A stretch of 13,969 nucleotides of DNA from DATGMB01 sp035293845 (GTDB taxonomy: Bacteria > Acidobacteriota > Terriglobia > Bryobacterales > Bryobacteraceae). Every line of letters begins with the position of its first letter. The stretch's first letter is position 1. Below, one piece after another: positions 7,112 to 13,613 of this stretch. Position numbers and translations under genes: made by a program. Under the pieces are notes generated by a model that was not told the origin of the DNA, did not search any database, and saw nothing but the letters and a program-made list of their open reading frames with translations. The stretch is taken from contig DATGMB010000191.1 of NCBI GenBank assembly GCA_035293845.1, forward strand, positions 1-13,969. Direction: 5' to 3'.

Positions 7112-7563
7112 AAGGGAACCGCAGTGGAGAACGAGGCTGGATCGGTCTGAAAGGGGTTGATCGCGCGAACGGAGCCGTACGTCCGGCCGTGCTGGAAATC
7201 CTCCGAGAGCAGCCAGCGGCAGCCGCGATCCTCGGCGGCAGCCAGAATCAGGGCATCCCAGTATGATAGGCCGGCGGCGTCGCACCACCTCCATGCACGC
7301 CGCGCGAGCGGCAGGCTGAAATGGGCCATCTCCCAAGCCGCCAGGGTTTCGATAACGGAGCGGGCGGTACGTTCAGGAGTCTTCAGCTTGCGGACGGCGT
7401 TGGCGTAGAATTCGTTGAGCACCTGCCAGCTCAGGCAGCCGCGGCCAGAACTCCACAGAATGTCCATCCAGCGCGAAGCTGCAGCCGCCCGGCTTCGGTC
7501 CGTCGTGTCGAGAGTGTAGAGCAGGACGTTCGTATCGACAAAGACCGGTTCGTCACCGGTCAT
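7108..7563 (-). CDS. VapC-like PIN-domain ribonuclease toxin
   Basis: This is a PIN-domain protein of 151 residues, the size of VapC toxins, which cut RNA (often tRNA) with a metal centre. The acidic active-site residues are in place: Asp10 in FVDTNVLLY, Glu51 in LNEFYANAV, Asp103 in SYWDALILAAAE and Asp122 in LLSEDF. It is thus predicted to be active. The ATG at 7563 lies inside the end of the antitoxin gene (11-nt overlap), as is usual for co-translated toxin-antitoxin pairs. An ATG three codons upstream (7572) is also possible, and the longer open frame above it only overlaps the antitoxin. Its stop codon overlaps the -35 box proposed for the B12 operon. The target RNA cannot be predicted. 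Confidence 0.88.
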   Translation of the reverse strand: MTGDEPVFVDTNVLLYTLDTTDRSRAAAASRWMDILWSSGRGCLSWQVLNEFYANAVRKLKTPERTARSVIETLAAWEMAHFSLPLARRAWRWCDAAGLSYWDALILAAAEDRGCRWLLSEDFQHGRTYGSVRAINPFQTDPASFSTAVPF

Positions 7564-7783
7564 AGAGTTCATCCCGCTTCGCTCGTTTGGAGGCATCGAA
7601 GCCGCGTATGGGCTTAATCTTTTTCCACCGCTCGTATGCCTTCCAGTACTCGTCGGTGCGCCGCATCTCGTCCTCAATCATGTGGCCGAGCAGCTTGGAG
7701 ACGGATGTATTCTTTTCGGCGGCCTGCCTGCGGGCCCACCGCAGCGCCTCCTCCTCGAGAGTGACGGTGACGTTCTTTAACAC
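7553..7783 (-). CDS. VapB-like ribbon-helix-helix antitoxin
   Basis: This small protein of 76 residues lies directly upstream of, and overlaps, the PIN-domain toxin. The N-terminus (KNVTVTLEEEALRWARRQA) has the short beta-strand plus helix pattern of ribbon-helix-helix DNA-binding antitoxins, and NTSVSKLLGHMIEDEM fits the second helix. The charged C-terminus (YERWKKIKPIRGFDASKRAKRDELYDR) would be the flexible toxin-binding part. The start is GTG; no in-frame ATG precedes the conserved strand, and no clear Shine-Dalgarno sequence is visible. It presumably neutralises the toxin and, with it, represses its own promoter at the palindrome just upstream. Confidence 0.82.
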   Translation of the reverse strand: MLKNVTVTLEEEALRWARRQAAEKNTSVSKLLGHMIEDEMRRTDEYWKAYERWKKIKPIRGFDASKRAKRDELYDR

Positions 7784-7790
7784 GATTTCA

Positions 7791-7810
7791 GTGTAACACG
7801 AAGTTCGTGT
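7791..7810. promoter_or_regulatory. Palindromic probable operator upstream of the vapB-like gene
   Basis: ACACGAA-G-TTCGTGT (7796-7810) is a perfect 7+1+7 inverted repeat. It overlaps a shorter GTGT-A-ACAC repeat (7791-7799). It begins 8 nt upstream of the antitoxin start, and a TACACT -10-like element lies in the same stretch on the minus strand. Position and symmetry fit autoregulation by the ribbon-helix-helix antitoxin; that is inference. Confidence 0.5.
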
Positions 7811-7837
7811 AGAGCACGGCTAATGAGAATCCGCGCG

Positions 7838-8554
7838 CTAATTCTCCGCCGGCCGCTCCGCCCGGTCGATCACGAGCACCGGCACCGCCGTCTTCTCCGC
7901 CCGCAGCCGCAGCCCGAGCTGCTCCTGAATGGCTGTGAAGATCGACGGCCCGGCATCGGGGCGCGATTGCGCGCTCTCCGGCGTCCACTGCAGCGTGAAG
8001 TTGTAAACCCCGTCGAGCCCGGTCCGGTCGATCACCGGCATGTCGAGCGCCCGCGCCAGCAACTGCGCCAAAAGCTCCATCCCGGTATCGGTCGCTTTGA
8101 GGATGCCGCGGCTGTTGTTGCCGGTGGTCGTGGAATTCGAGCGCTTGCCCGTGCTCTTCTCCATCTTCGGACCGCCCTTCGCCACCTCCAGGACGTACGC
8201 CGGCATGGTCCGCGATTCCCGGTGCAGCACCAGGCCGAAGCGCTCGGCCAACAGCGCCTGCACCATGCGGTTCAGCACCTCGTCGTCGTTGATGTCCTGC
8301 CCGGATTTGGCCACGATGTTGAACCGGTCGGTATCCAGCCAGTCCGGACCGCCAACAACCTGGTTCGGCCCGACGCCGTACGCTCCGATGATGCGGCGCT
8401 TCAGCGTCACGTTCTCGGCTTTCATGTTGCCGTGGCCGGTGTAGATACCCGAAGAGCCCGTCGTGTCGCTGACCGGCTTGATGGTGGCCACCTCGAAGCG
8501 CGGCTGTCCATAGGCCAGAGCGCTCACGCAAAGGATCACGGCTGCCCGGTTCAT
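7838..8554 (-). CDS. TIGR03435-family (DUF3738) secreted protein
   Basis: This 238-residue protein has a short signal peptide (MNRAAVILCVSALAYGQ) and then the hallmark RFEVATIKP of the TIGR03435 soil-associated family. Further family features are TLKRRIIGAYGV near 51-62, PDWLDTDRFNIVAK, LLAERFGLVLHRESR, MPAYVLEVAKGGPKM, a middle DTGMELLAQLLARALDMPVIDRTGLDGVYNF-type segment, and a C-terminal half containing IQEQLGLRLRAEK. The family is expanded in Solibacter and relatives; its molecular role is unknown, though some members are fused or linked to BlaR1-type sensor peptidases. None is seen here. The start has GAGG 6 nt upstream. It is on the same strand as the toxin-antitoxin pair, 54 nt upstream of it, with no visible terminator between. 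Confidence 0.9.
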   Translation of the reverse strand: MNRAAVILCVSALAYGQPRFEVATIKPVSDTTGSSGIYTGHGNMKAENVTLKRRIIGAYGVGPNQVVGGPDWLDTDRFNIVAKSGQDINDDEVLNRMVQALLAERFGLVLHRESRTMPAYVLEVAKGGPKMEKSTGKRSNSTTTGNNSRGILKATDTGMELLAQLLARALDMPVIDRTGLDGVYNFTLQWTPESAQSRPDAGPSIFTAIQEQLGLRLRAEKTAVPVLVIDRAERPAEN

Positions 8555-8590
8555 CGCATACCTCGGCCTTTAGTTAAGACGGCAGACAAC

Positions 8591-8613
8591 GCCGATTCGT
8601 GGACGCAATCGGC
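8591..8613. repeat. Inverted repeat in the divergent intergenic region
   Basis: GCCGATT (8591-8597) and AATCGGC (8607-8613) form a perfect 7-bp inverted repeat with a 9-nt spacer. It lies 36 bp from the TIGR03435 start and about 25 bp from the promoter proposed for the divergent 28-codon ORF. It could be an operator or an RNA hairpin. There is no T-run, so it is unlikely to be a terminator. Confidence 0.45.
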
Positions 8614-8637
8614 CGGGCAGACATTCAGGGTCGCCGT

Positions 8638-8665
8638 TTGTGGCCGGCCGCTCACGGGGTACAAT
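8638..8665 (+). promoter_or_regulatory. Possible promoter of the 28-codon ORF
   Basis: TACAAT (8660-8665) is a good -10 element. The -35 candidate TTGTGG (8638-8643, 16-nt spacing) is weak. The expected start of transcription near 8672 leaves a short leader containing the AGGAGG ribosome binding site. Confidence 0.35.
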
Positions 8666-8687
8666 CCATCGGAGCGAAGGAGGAACT

Positions 8688-8774
8688 ATGCGGGCTGGCA
8701 TCGCGGGTCTTCTCTGTCTCGCAACGGCGGTCTGTGTCGCGCAGGCGACTTGGCAGCGCAGCTCGGAAGCTTGA
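8688..8774 (+). CDS. 28-codon ORF encoding a signal-peptide-like sequence (small peptide or gene remnant)
   Basis: An ATG preceded by AGGAGG (8679-8684) at ideal spacing opens a frame of 28 codons. The product begins MRAGIAGLLCLATAVCVAQ, a convincing signal peptide with AQ near the cleavage point, and then has only nine more residues (ATWQRSSEA) before TGA. That stop lies 7 bp from the convergent mnmA stop. I do not recognise a family. Either it is a genuine small secreted peptide, or it is the intact 5' end of a secreted-protein gene whose body was deleted. The visible -10 element, ribosome binding site and hydrophobic core favour real translation at some time; its length argues for caution. 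Confidence 0.4.
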   Translation: MRAGIAGLLCLATAVCVAQATWQRSSEA

Positions 8775-8781
8775 TATTCGG

Positions 8782-9906
8782 CTATTCGATCCAGCCACCG
8801 CCGAGCACCAGGTCGCCGTCGTAGAAAACCGCGGCCTGACCTGGCGTAACCGCCCGCTGCGGCTCGTCGAAGATTACTTCCACACCGTCGAGCAGGCCAG
8901 GGGCTCGCGCTATGGTTGCGGCCGCGCCGGCGTGCTTGTTCCGGATCTTCACCTGCGCGCGCATCGGAGAAGCGGGCTCCGGGATCGAAATCCAGTTGAC
9001 CTCGCGCGCGACGAAGCGATGCCGCAGCAGTTCGTCATTGCCGCCCACGATGACGCGCTGCGTCGCGGGCTCAGTCGCGATCACGTACAGCGGCTCGCCC
9101 GCCGCGATGCCGAGCCCGCGCCGCTGCCCGACCGTGAAGTGATGCACGCCTTCGTGCGCGCCCAGGCGCCGGCCGTCCGTGGTCACGATCTCGCCGCGGG
9201 TCTCGGCCGGAGGCACGCCCGTCTCTTTCAGGTACGCGTTCAGAAAGGCCGCGTAGTCGCCGTTCGGCACGAAGCAGATTTCCTGGCTATCGCCCTTGGC
9301 CGCCACCGCGAGACCCATCGAGGCCGCCAGTTCGCGCACCTCGGGCTTCGTCAGCTCGCCCAAGGGAAACAGCGTCCGTGCCAGCTGCGCCTGCGTCAGG
9401 CCGAACAGGAAATAGGTCTGGTCCTTCGCGGGATCCCGGCCGCGCAACAACTGATAGCGGCCGGCCGCCGCGTCGTAGCGGATGCGCGCATAATGACCCG
9501 TGGCGATCTGCCGCGCGCCGACCACGTCCGCCATCTCGAGGAAGCGGTCGAACTTGATGTAGTTGTTGCAAAGCGTGCACGGGATCGGCGTGCGTCCCGC
9601 GAGGTATTCCGCGACGAACGGCTTCACCACCTGATCCTCGAACTGCCGCTCGAAGTTCACGACGTAGTACGGGATGCCGATCTGCTCCGCCACGCGCCGC
9701 GCATCGTAGACGTCATCGAGCGAGCAGCAGCGGCCGGCCCCGACCGAAGCGCCGCCCTCGGCCGTCAGCTCCGGCAGGCGCCGCTGGTTCCACAACTGCA
9801 TCGTCAGGCCGACCACGGCATGGCCCTGCCGCGCCAGCATCGCTGCAACGGTCGAACTGTCGACGCCGCCGCTCATGGCGACGGCGATGGGGGTGGAATC
9901 AGGCAT
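8782..9906 (-). CDS. mnmA: tRNA-specific 2-thiouridylase MnmA
   Basis: MnmA adenylates and then thiolates U34 of tRNA-Lys, -Glu and -Gln, producing s2U. The 374-residue protein has the PP-loop SGGVDSS at 12-18. The catalytic cysteines are Cys113 in CTLCNNYIKF and Cys211 in DSQEICFVP. TGHYAR at 136-141 and KDQTYFLFGL at 161-170 are also family signatures. HFTVGQRRGLG and the C-terminal GDLVLGGGWIE show that the 3' end is complete. A Cys60-Cys61 pair (RCCSLDD), seen in many bacterial MnmA proteins, is present. The start at 9906 is placed just before the first beta-strand; the open frame extends 19 codons upstream, but only over the preceding gene. The ATG lies 8 nt inside the end of the cysteine desulfurase gene, indicating coupled expression of sulfur donor and acceptor. 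Confidence 0.96.
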   Translation of the reverse strand: MPDSTPIAVAMSGGVDSSTVAAMLARQGHAVVGLTMQLWNQRRLPELTAEGGASVGAGRCCSLDDVYDARRVAEQIGIPYYVVNFERQFEDQVVKPFVAEYLAGRTPIPCTLCNNYIKFDRFLEMADVVGARQIATGHYARIRYDAAAGRYQLLRGRDPAKDQTYFLFGLTQAQLARTLFPLGELTKPEVRELAASMGLAVAAKGDSQEICFVPNGDYAAFLNAYLKETGVPPAETRGEIVTTDGRRLGAHEGVHHFTVGQRRGLGIAAGEPLYVIATEPATQRVIVGGNDELLRHRFVAREVNWISIPEPASPMRAQVKIRNKHAGAAATIARAPGLLDGVEVIFDEPQRAVTPGQAAVFYDGDLVLGGGWIE

Positions 9907-11050
9907 GCACGGAAATCCGGCGCAGATGCGCCACGGCTTCGCAGAGCGCCTCGGCCAGGGCATTCACCTGCTCGTCGGTATTCGAGCGGCCCAGCGAAAA
10001 TCGCATGCTGGCGCGCGCGCGATCCGCGCTCAAACCGATCGCCGTCAGGACGTGCGAGGGCGCGATGGCACCCGAAGAGCACGCGGCGCCGGTCGAAACC
10101 GCGAAGCCCCGCAGGTCGAGCGCGATCGTCAGCGCCTCGCCGTCGATGCCGTCGAAATAAACGTTGCTCGTGTTGGGCGTGCGCCCGGCGGGCGAGCCGT
10201 TGATGCCGGTCCCCGGAATTCGATCGAGGATCGCGTTCTCCAGGCGGTCGCGCAGCCCGCCGATCCGCCCGGCGTCTTCCGCCAGACGCGCGCCGGCCAC
10301 CTCCGCCGCCGCTCCGAAACCGGCGATTCCCGGAACGTTCTCCGTCCCTGGCCGCCGGTCGCGCTCATGGTGGCCGCCGAACGCGAGCGGCGTGAGATTC
10401 GTTCCTTTGCGCATGTAGAGAGCGCCCACGCCCTTCGGCGCATACACCTTGTGCGCGCTCACGGAGTACAGGTCGACGCCCAGCGCTTCGACATCCACCG
10501 GGATTTTTCCCAGCGCCTGCACGCCGTCCGAGTGCACCGGCACACCGGCCTCGTGCGCGATGCGCGCGATCTCGGCGATCGGCTGCACGGTTCCCAGTTC
10601 GTTGTTGGCGTGCATCACCGAAACCAGCGCCGTCTCGGGCCGCAGCGCCCGCCGGATCGCATCGGGGTCCACAATGCCGCTCGCCGGCACGGGCACGCGC
10701 GTCACCGCGTGGCCTTCCCGCTCCAGTTGAGCACACGCGCCCAGAACCGCCGGATGCTCGATCGCCGTCGTGACCACGTGCGCCGGCCGCCCGGCAGCCC
10801 GCACCGCGCCCAGAACCGCCAGGTTGTCTGCTTCGGTCCCGCCCCCGGTGAAGATCAGCTCCGCGGGCCGGCAGCCCACGAGCGCCGCCACCTGCCGGCG
10901 CGCCGCTTCCATGCGCTGCTTGGCCGCCTGCCCGAAATAATGAATGCTCGAGGCGTTACCATACACTTGACCGAGACACGCCACCATCGTCTCCAGGGCT
11001 TCCGGAGCAAGAGGTGTGGTGGCGTTATGGTCGAAATAGAAGTGCTGCAC
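9899..11050 (-). CDS. Cysteine desulfurase (NifS/IscS family)
   Basis: This PLP enzyme takes sulfur from cysteine as a persulfide and passes it on, here most likely to MnmA for tRNA thiolation and perhaps to Fe-S assembly. The 383-residue protein begins YFDHNATTPLAPEALE. PLP-site residues are His99 (IEHPAV), Asp175 and Gln178 (HSDGVQALGK) and Lys201 (SAHK). The active cysteine is Cys324 in STGAACSSG, in the long-loop group I context of IscS/NifS. RPGTENVPGIAGFG is also typical. The start is GTG, set one step before the conserved N-terminal strand; its ribosome binding site is weak. No iscU, iscA or iscR is adjacent, so a dedicated role with mnmA is plausible. The start is 17 bp from the divergent DUF62 gene. 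Confidence 0.95.
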   Translation of the reverse strand: MQHFYFDHNATTPLAPEALETMVACLGQVYGNASSIHYFGQAAKQRMEAARRQVAALVGCRPAELIFTGGGTEADNLAVLGAVRAAGRPAHVVTTAIEHPAVLGACAQLEREGHAVTRVPVPASGIVDPDAIRRALRPETALVSVMHANNELGTVQPIAEIARIAHEAGVPVHSDGVQALGKIPVDVEALGVDLYSVSAHKVYAPKGVGALYMRKGTNLTPLAFGGHHERDRRPGTENVPGIAGFGAAAEVAGARLAEDAGRIGGLRDRLENAILDRIPGTGINGSPAGRTPNTSNVYFDGIDGEALTIALDLRGFAVSTGAACSSGAIAPSHVLTAIGLSADRARASMRFSLGRSNTDEQVNALAEALCEAVAHLRRISVHA

Positions 11051-11067
11051 TCACTCTGATTTTAACA

Positions 11068-11853
11068 ATGCCGCCCATCATCACTCTGACCACCGATTTC
11101 GGCCTTTCCGATCATTATGTCGGCGCCATGAAAGGCGTCATTCTCGGCATCTGCCCGCGCGCGCAGATCATCGACATCACTCACCTGATTACACCGTACG
11201 AGATCGCTGAGGGCGCGTATGTCATCGCGCAGGCCTGCCGCACGTTTCCGAAGAAGACCGTGCACGTGGTGGTGGTCGATCCCGGCGTGGGCACGGCGCG
11301 GCGGCCCATCCTGATGGAGGCCGCCGGGCAATTCTTCATCGCGCCGGATAACGGCGTGCTGGCGAACATCTACCTGCGCGAGCCGCACAAGATCCGCGTC
11401 ATCACGAATGAGCGGTACTTCCGTCATCCCGTGAGCCGCACGTTTCACGGCCGCGACATCTTCGCGCCCGCGGGCGCGCACCTTGCTGCGGGCGTGCGGC
11501 CGGCGCAGTTCGGCAAGCGCATCGAGGATTATCTCCGCCCCGTGTTTCAGAAGCCGCAGCGCGCCGGCAAGCGCACCTGGACCGGCCAGATCCTCAAGAT
11601 CGATCGCTTCGGCAACATCATCACGAACTTCTACGCAGAGGATTTTCCCAATCTGGAAGCGCAGAACGTGGTGTTCTCGGTCGGACCGCAGGAAGTTACG
11701 GTGATCGCACGCAACTATGCCGAGACCGGGCCCGGGGAGCTGTTCGCCATCGTGGGGAGCTCGGGATATTACGAGATCTCGATCTCGCAGGCCTCCGCCG
11801 CCCAGCGGATCGGCTGCGTCGTGGGCGGTCCGGTGGAATTGCTGATCCAGTAA
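11068..11853 (+). CDS. S-adenosyl-L-methionine hydrolase (adenosine-forming), DUF62 family
   Basis: Members of this family hydrolyse S-adenosyl-methionine to adenosine and methionine, using an activated water; fluorinase and chlorinase are relatives that use a halide. The 261 residues open with ITLTTDFGLSDHYVGAMKG (residues 5-23). The residues matching the known Asp-Arg-His catalytic set are Asp71 (VVDPGVG), Arg78 and His127 (TFHGRDIF), with the spacing of the archaeal enzyme. APDNGVL at 92-98 and DRFGNIITN further on complete the signature. I used the ATG at 11068 because the conserved strand begins three residues later; the frame extends upstream, but only over the divergent gene. No Shine-Dalgarno sequence is visible, so initiation may be leaderless or weak. 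The physiological role of the family is not settled. Confidence 0.93.
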   Translation: MPPIITLTTDFGLSDHYVGAMKGVILGICPRAQIIDITHLITPYEIAEGAYVIAQACRTFPKKTVHVVVVDPGVGTARRPILMEAAGQFFIAPDNGVLANIYLREPHKIRVITNERYFRHPVSRTFHGRDIFAPAGAHLAAGVRPAQFGKRIEDYLRPVFQKPQRAGKRTWTGQILKIDRFGNIITNFYAEDFPNLEAQNVVFSVGPQEVTVIARNYAETGPGELFAIVGSSGYYEISISQASAAQRIGCVVGGPVELLIQ

Positions 11854-11855
11854 AC

Positions 11856-12485
11856 CTACCGCGCGCCGAGAAACGGCGCCATCTGTCGCCACATAGGTTC
11901 GAGCACGTTGTGGAGTTCGTGCCCGGAATCCACAATCTCCAGCTTTACGTTCGACCGCCCGGCCGCGAATCTCTGCGAGACGGCCGGTGGTACCACGTCG
12001 TCGTGCTCGCCGTGAAAAATGAGGACGGGTTGGAGGAAGTCGGGATCGTCTTCGTAGCGTTCCGCATCGGCGATCAGGTCGTAACGGAGCGCACACTTCC
12101 GCCCCAGCGCGTAATGGTACACGTCGATGGTGCCGCCGGCGCGCCATCGCTCCATCTGTTCGGCGCCGAGCCGCTCCGGCCAGCGGCGCGGAAATCCGAA
12201 TGCCGGCGCAAGCAGGACGAGCCGTTCGACCTCCGGGTGCCGCGCGGCATACAGCGCGGCCAGGTAGCCGCCCAGGCTCGATCCGATCAGCGAGACCGGA
12301 CCGTGTGGCGCGGTGCGGCGGATCACCTCCAGTTGCCGGCTGATCGTAAGGTGCTCGAAATCGCCCTCGGCAAGATCCGGGACCGAGACGGCCGCGCCGG
12401 CCGCCTGCAGCCGTTCGCGAAAAAACCGCGCCTTCCCGGACGACGGGCCGGAAGCGAAGCCATGCAGATAAACGATCGGAGTCAT
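11856..12485 (-). CDS. YqiA/YcfP-like alpha/beta-hydrolase (esterase)
   Basis: This 209-residue protein belongs to the small alpha/beta-hydrolase group around YqiA and YcfP. It begins MTPIVYLHGFASGPSSGKARF. The nucleophile elbow is GSSLGG with Ser70. The acid is in FHGEHDDVVP (Asp162 or Asp163) and the base is His189 in DSGHELH, giving a complete catalytic triad. No signal peptide is present, so it should be cytoplasmic. YqiA has esterase activity on short acyl esters; the natural substrate here is unknown. The ATG overlaps the stop of the upstream secreted-protein gene as ATGA, implying coupled translation. An open frame reaching back to 12824 is overlap with that gene only. Its 3' end is 2 bp from the convergent DUF62 stop. 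Confidence 0.9.
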   Translation of the reverse strand: MTPIVYLHGFASGPSSGKARFFRERLQAAGAAVSVPDLAEGDFEHLTISRQLEVIRRTAPHGPVSLIGSSLGGYLAALYAARHPEVERLVLLAPAFGFPRRWPERLGAEQMERWRAGGTIDVYHYALGRKCALRYDLIADAERYEDDPDFLQPVLIFHGEHDDVVPPAVSQRFAAGRSNVKLEIVDSGHELHNVLEPMWRQMAPFLGAR

Positions 12486-13393
12486 TTTCTCACCGGCGGA
12501 TCCACGGTTTCGCCGTACCGGATGGTGGTGTCCGAGGTGAACAGGTGGAACGGCCCATAGGTGTAGTGGTTTTCGGTCAGGCCCTGGCCGTCCACATAGT
12601 GGCGATGCACCACCGTGGCCGGCGCTACAAAGCCGGCCGGCGACAGCACGAAATCGACCGAGGCCTCGTCCCGCAGCACGTGGCCGGGCTCGGCATGATC
12701 GAACGAGGATGAGATGCGGAGCGGCATCCCGTCCGATGCGCGTACCCAGAGGGAGCCCTCCAGCAAATGGCGAGAGACCTTGCGCCCGCGAAATTCCACC
12801 GCGCCGCCAGCCGTCTGCTCCCAATCGAACCGAAGCGCGGGATCTGTGCCGATCCAGCCCTCGCCCGCCGGATGGATGCGGAGGGCTTGCTGCCCTTTAC
12901 TGGTGAACGCCAGCAGGATGGTGCCGTAATCCGTGGCGACGTCGAGGAGTCCGAGACGCGAAAGTTCCTCGAGAAGGCGCTTGCGCGCGCGGTCCTCGCC
13001 GGAGCGCACTTCGCGTACCAGCTTCCGGCGCGCAGCTTCCCGCGTGTCGAGCGGCTGGCCGTCGAGCGAAATGATGGCGCGAAATTCGAGCAGGTCCGTG
13101 CCGCCTTTCAGCCGGCCAACGGTATATTCGGAGACGATCTCATGCGCGACGAAGCGCGGTTGCATCGAATCGCCGGCAGCGGCGCCGATCGCGATTAACG
13201 GGTGAGGGGGCACACGGAACGAATTCTGCCGCAGAGTTTCGAGTGCGGTCGCCTGCGGAGCCTTGCGTTGGAAGTCTTCGGCAAATACGGTAGTCGCGGC
13301 CGGAAGGACGCCGGTTTGGCCAAACAGCGGCACGGTGAGGATGAGGACGGATAAGAAATTCGACGGCATCGACATCTGTACAATCTTATACAT
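12482..13393 (-). CDS. Predicted secreted protein of unknown function
   Basis: I do not recognise a named family. The protein has 303 residues from the first ATG. A hydrophobic N-terminal segment (PSNFLSVLILTVPLFGQ) looks like a signal peptide, so it is probably periplasmic or secreted. The middle (residues about 80-160) holds a charged helical part rich in Arg and Glu. The C-terminal half alternates short beta-like stretches (GTILLAFTSKGQQALRIHP, RFDWEQTAGGAVEFRGRK, YVDGQGLTENHYTYGPFHLF), reminiscent of LolA-like or other beta-rich periplasmic proteins; that resemblance is only structural guesswork. Starts at 13375 and 13369 are also possible, and none has a clear ribosome binding site; a TATAAG sequence just after the first ATG might be a -10 box favouring the later starts. 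It is co-transcribed with the hydrolase downstream and divergent from the rRNA promoters. Confidence 0.75.
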   Translation of the reverse strand: MYKIVQMSMPSNFLSVLILTVPLFGQTGVLPAATTVFAEDFQRKAPQATALETLRQNSFRVPPHPLIAIGAAAGDSMQPRFVAHEIVSEYTVGRLKGGTDLLEFRAIISLDGQPLDTREAARRKLVREVRSGEDRARKRLLEELSRLGLLDVATDYGTILLAFTSKGQQALRIHPAGEGWIGTDPALRFDWEQTAGGAVEFRGRKVSRHLLEGSLWVRASDGMPLRISSSFDHAEPGHVLRDEASVDFVLSPAGFVAPATVVHRHYVDGQGLTENHYTYGPFHLFTSDTTIRYGETVDPPVRK

Positions 13394-13425
13394 CCTGGGA
13401 TGGCGAAGATTTCACAAAAATCCCC

Positions 13426-13454
13426 TTGCATTGCCGGCAGGCCGATGCTATTCT
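13426..13454 (+). promoter_or_regulatory. rRNA operon promoter P1 (predicted)
   Basis: TTGCAT (13426-13431) and the extended -10 TGC-TATTCT (TATTCT at 13449-13454) are separated by 17 nt. The -35 is only a partial match, but an A/T-rich stretch (13406-13421) resembling an UP element lies directly upstream and a G-rich discriminator follows. Transcription would start near 13461. Confidence 0.55.
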
Positions 13455-13482
13455 GGGTGAGTCGCCGATTTGAGGATCCGAA

Positions 13483-13496
13483 GGCGCTAAAGCGCC
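13483..13496. repeat. Perfect palindrome between the two rRNA promoters
   Basis: GGCGCT-AA-AGCGCC is a perfect 6+2+6 inverted repeat. It ends 10 bp before the -35 box of P2 and would fold into a hairpin in the P1 transcript. It may be a regulator site for P2 or an RNA element; no T-run follows. Confidence 0.5.
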
Positions 13497-13506
13497 GAAG
13501 AGACAC

Positions 13507-13535
13507 TTGCCACTCGAATTTGCGCGTGGTATAAA
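13507..13535 (+). promoter_or_regulatory. rRNA operon promoter P2 (predicted)
   Basis: TTGCCA (13507-13512) and TATAAA (13530-13535) each match the sigma-70 consensus at five of six positions, with the optimal 17-nt spacer. This is the best promoter in the window. Transcription would start near 13542, giving a 16S leader of about 300 nt. Confidence 0.75.
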
Positions 13536-13569
13536 TGTTTCAGATCCTTTGCAAGGAACGGTAACAAAA

Positions 13570-13591
13570 CTCCGGCGGGCCTCCGTCGGAG
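13570..13591 (+). promoter_or_regulatory. boxB-like hairpin in the rRNA leader
   Basis: CTCCGGCGG and CCGTCGGAG form a 9-bp stem (one G-U pair) around a GCCT loop. It begins about 28 nt after the P2 start and precedes the boxA-like element by 22 nt, the order found in antiterminated rRNA leaders. There is no U-tract, so it is not an intrinsic terminator. Confidence 0.5.
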
Positions 13592-13613
13592 CGGAATACG
13601 GCCTTCCTGTTTG

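Noticed and set aside
8599..10203. 534-codon open frame on the plus strand
   Set aside because: It lies antisense to mnmA and the desulfurase end; composition (Arg, His, Ala-rich) is typical of high-GC antisense frames and no domain is visible.
9875..11059. 394-codon open frame on the plus strand
   Set aside because: Antisense to the cysteine desulfurase gene with no recognisable motif.
11863..11879. Hairpin GCGCCG-AGAAA-CGGCGC after the DUF62 stop as terminator
   Set aside because: Perfect 6-bp stem, but no T-run on either side and it lies inside the hydrolase coding end, where GC-rich codons make such repeats common.
11062..12147. 361-codon open frame on the minus strand
   Set aside because: Antisense to the DUF62 gene, whose catalytic motifs are complete, and out of frame with the hydrolase.
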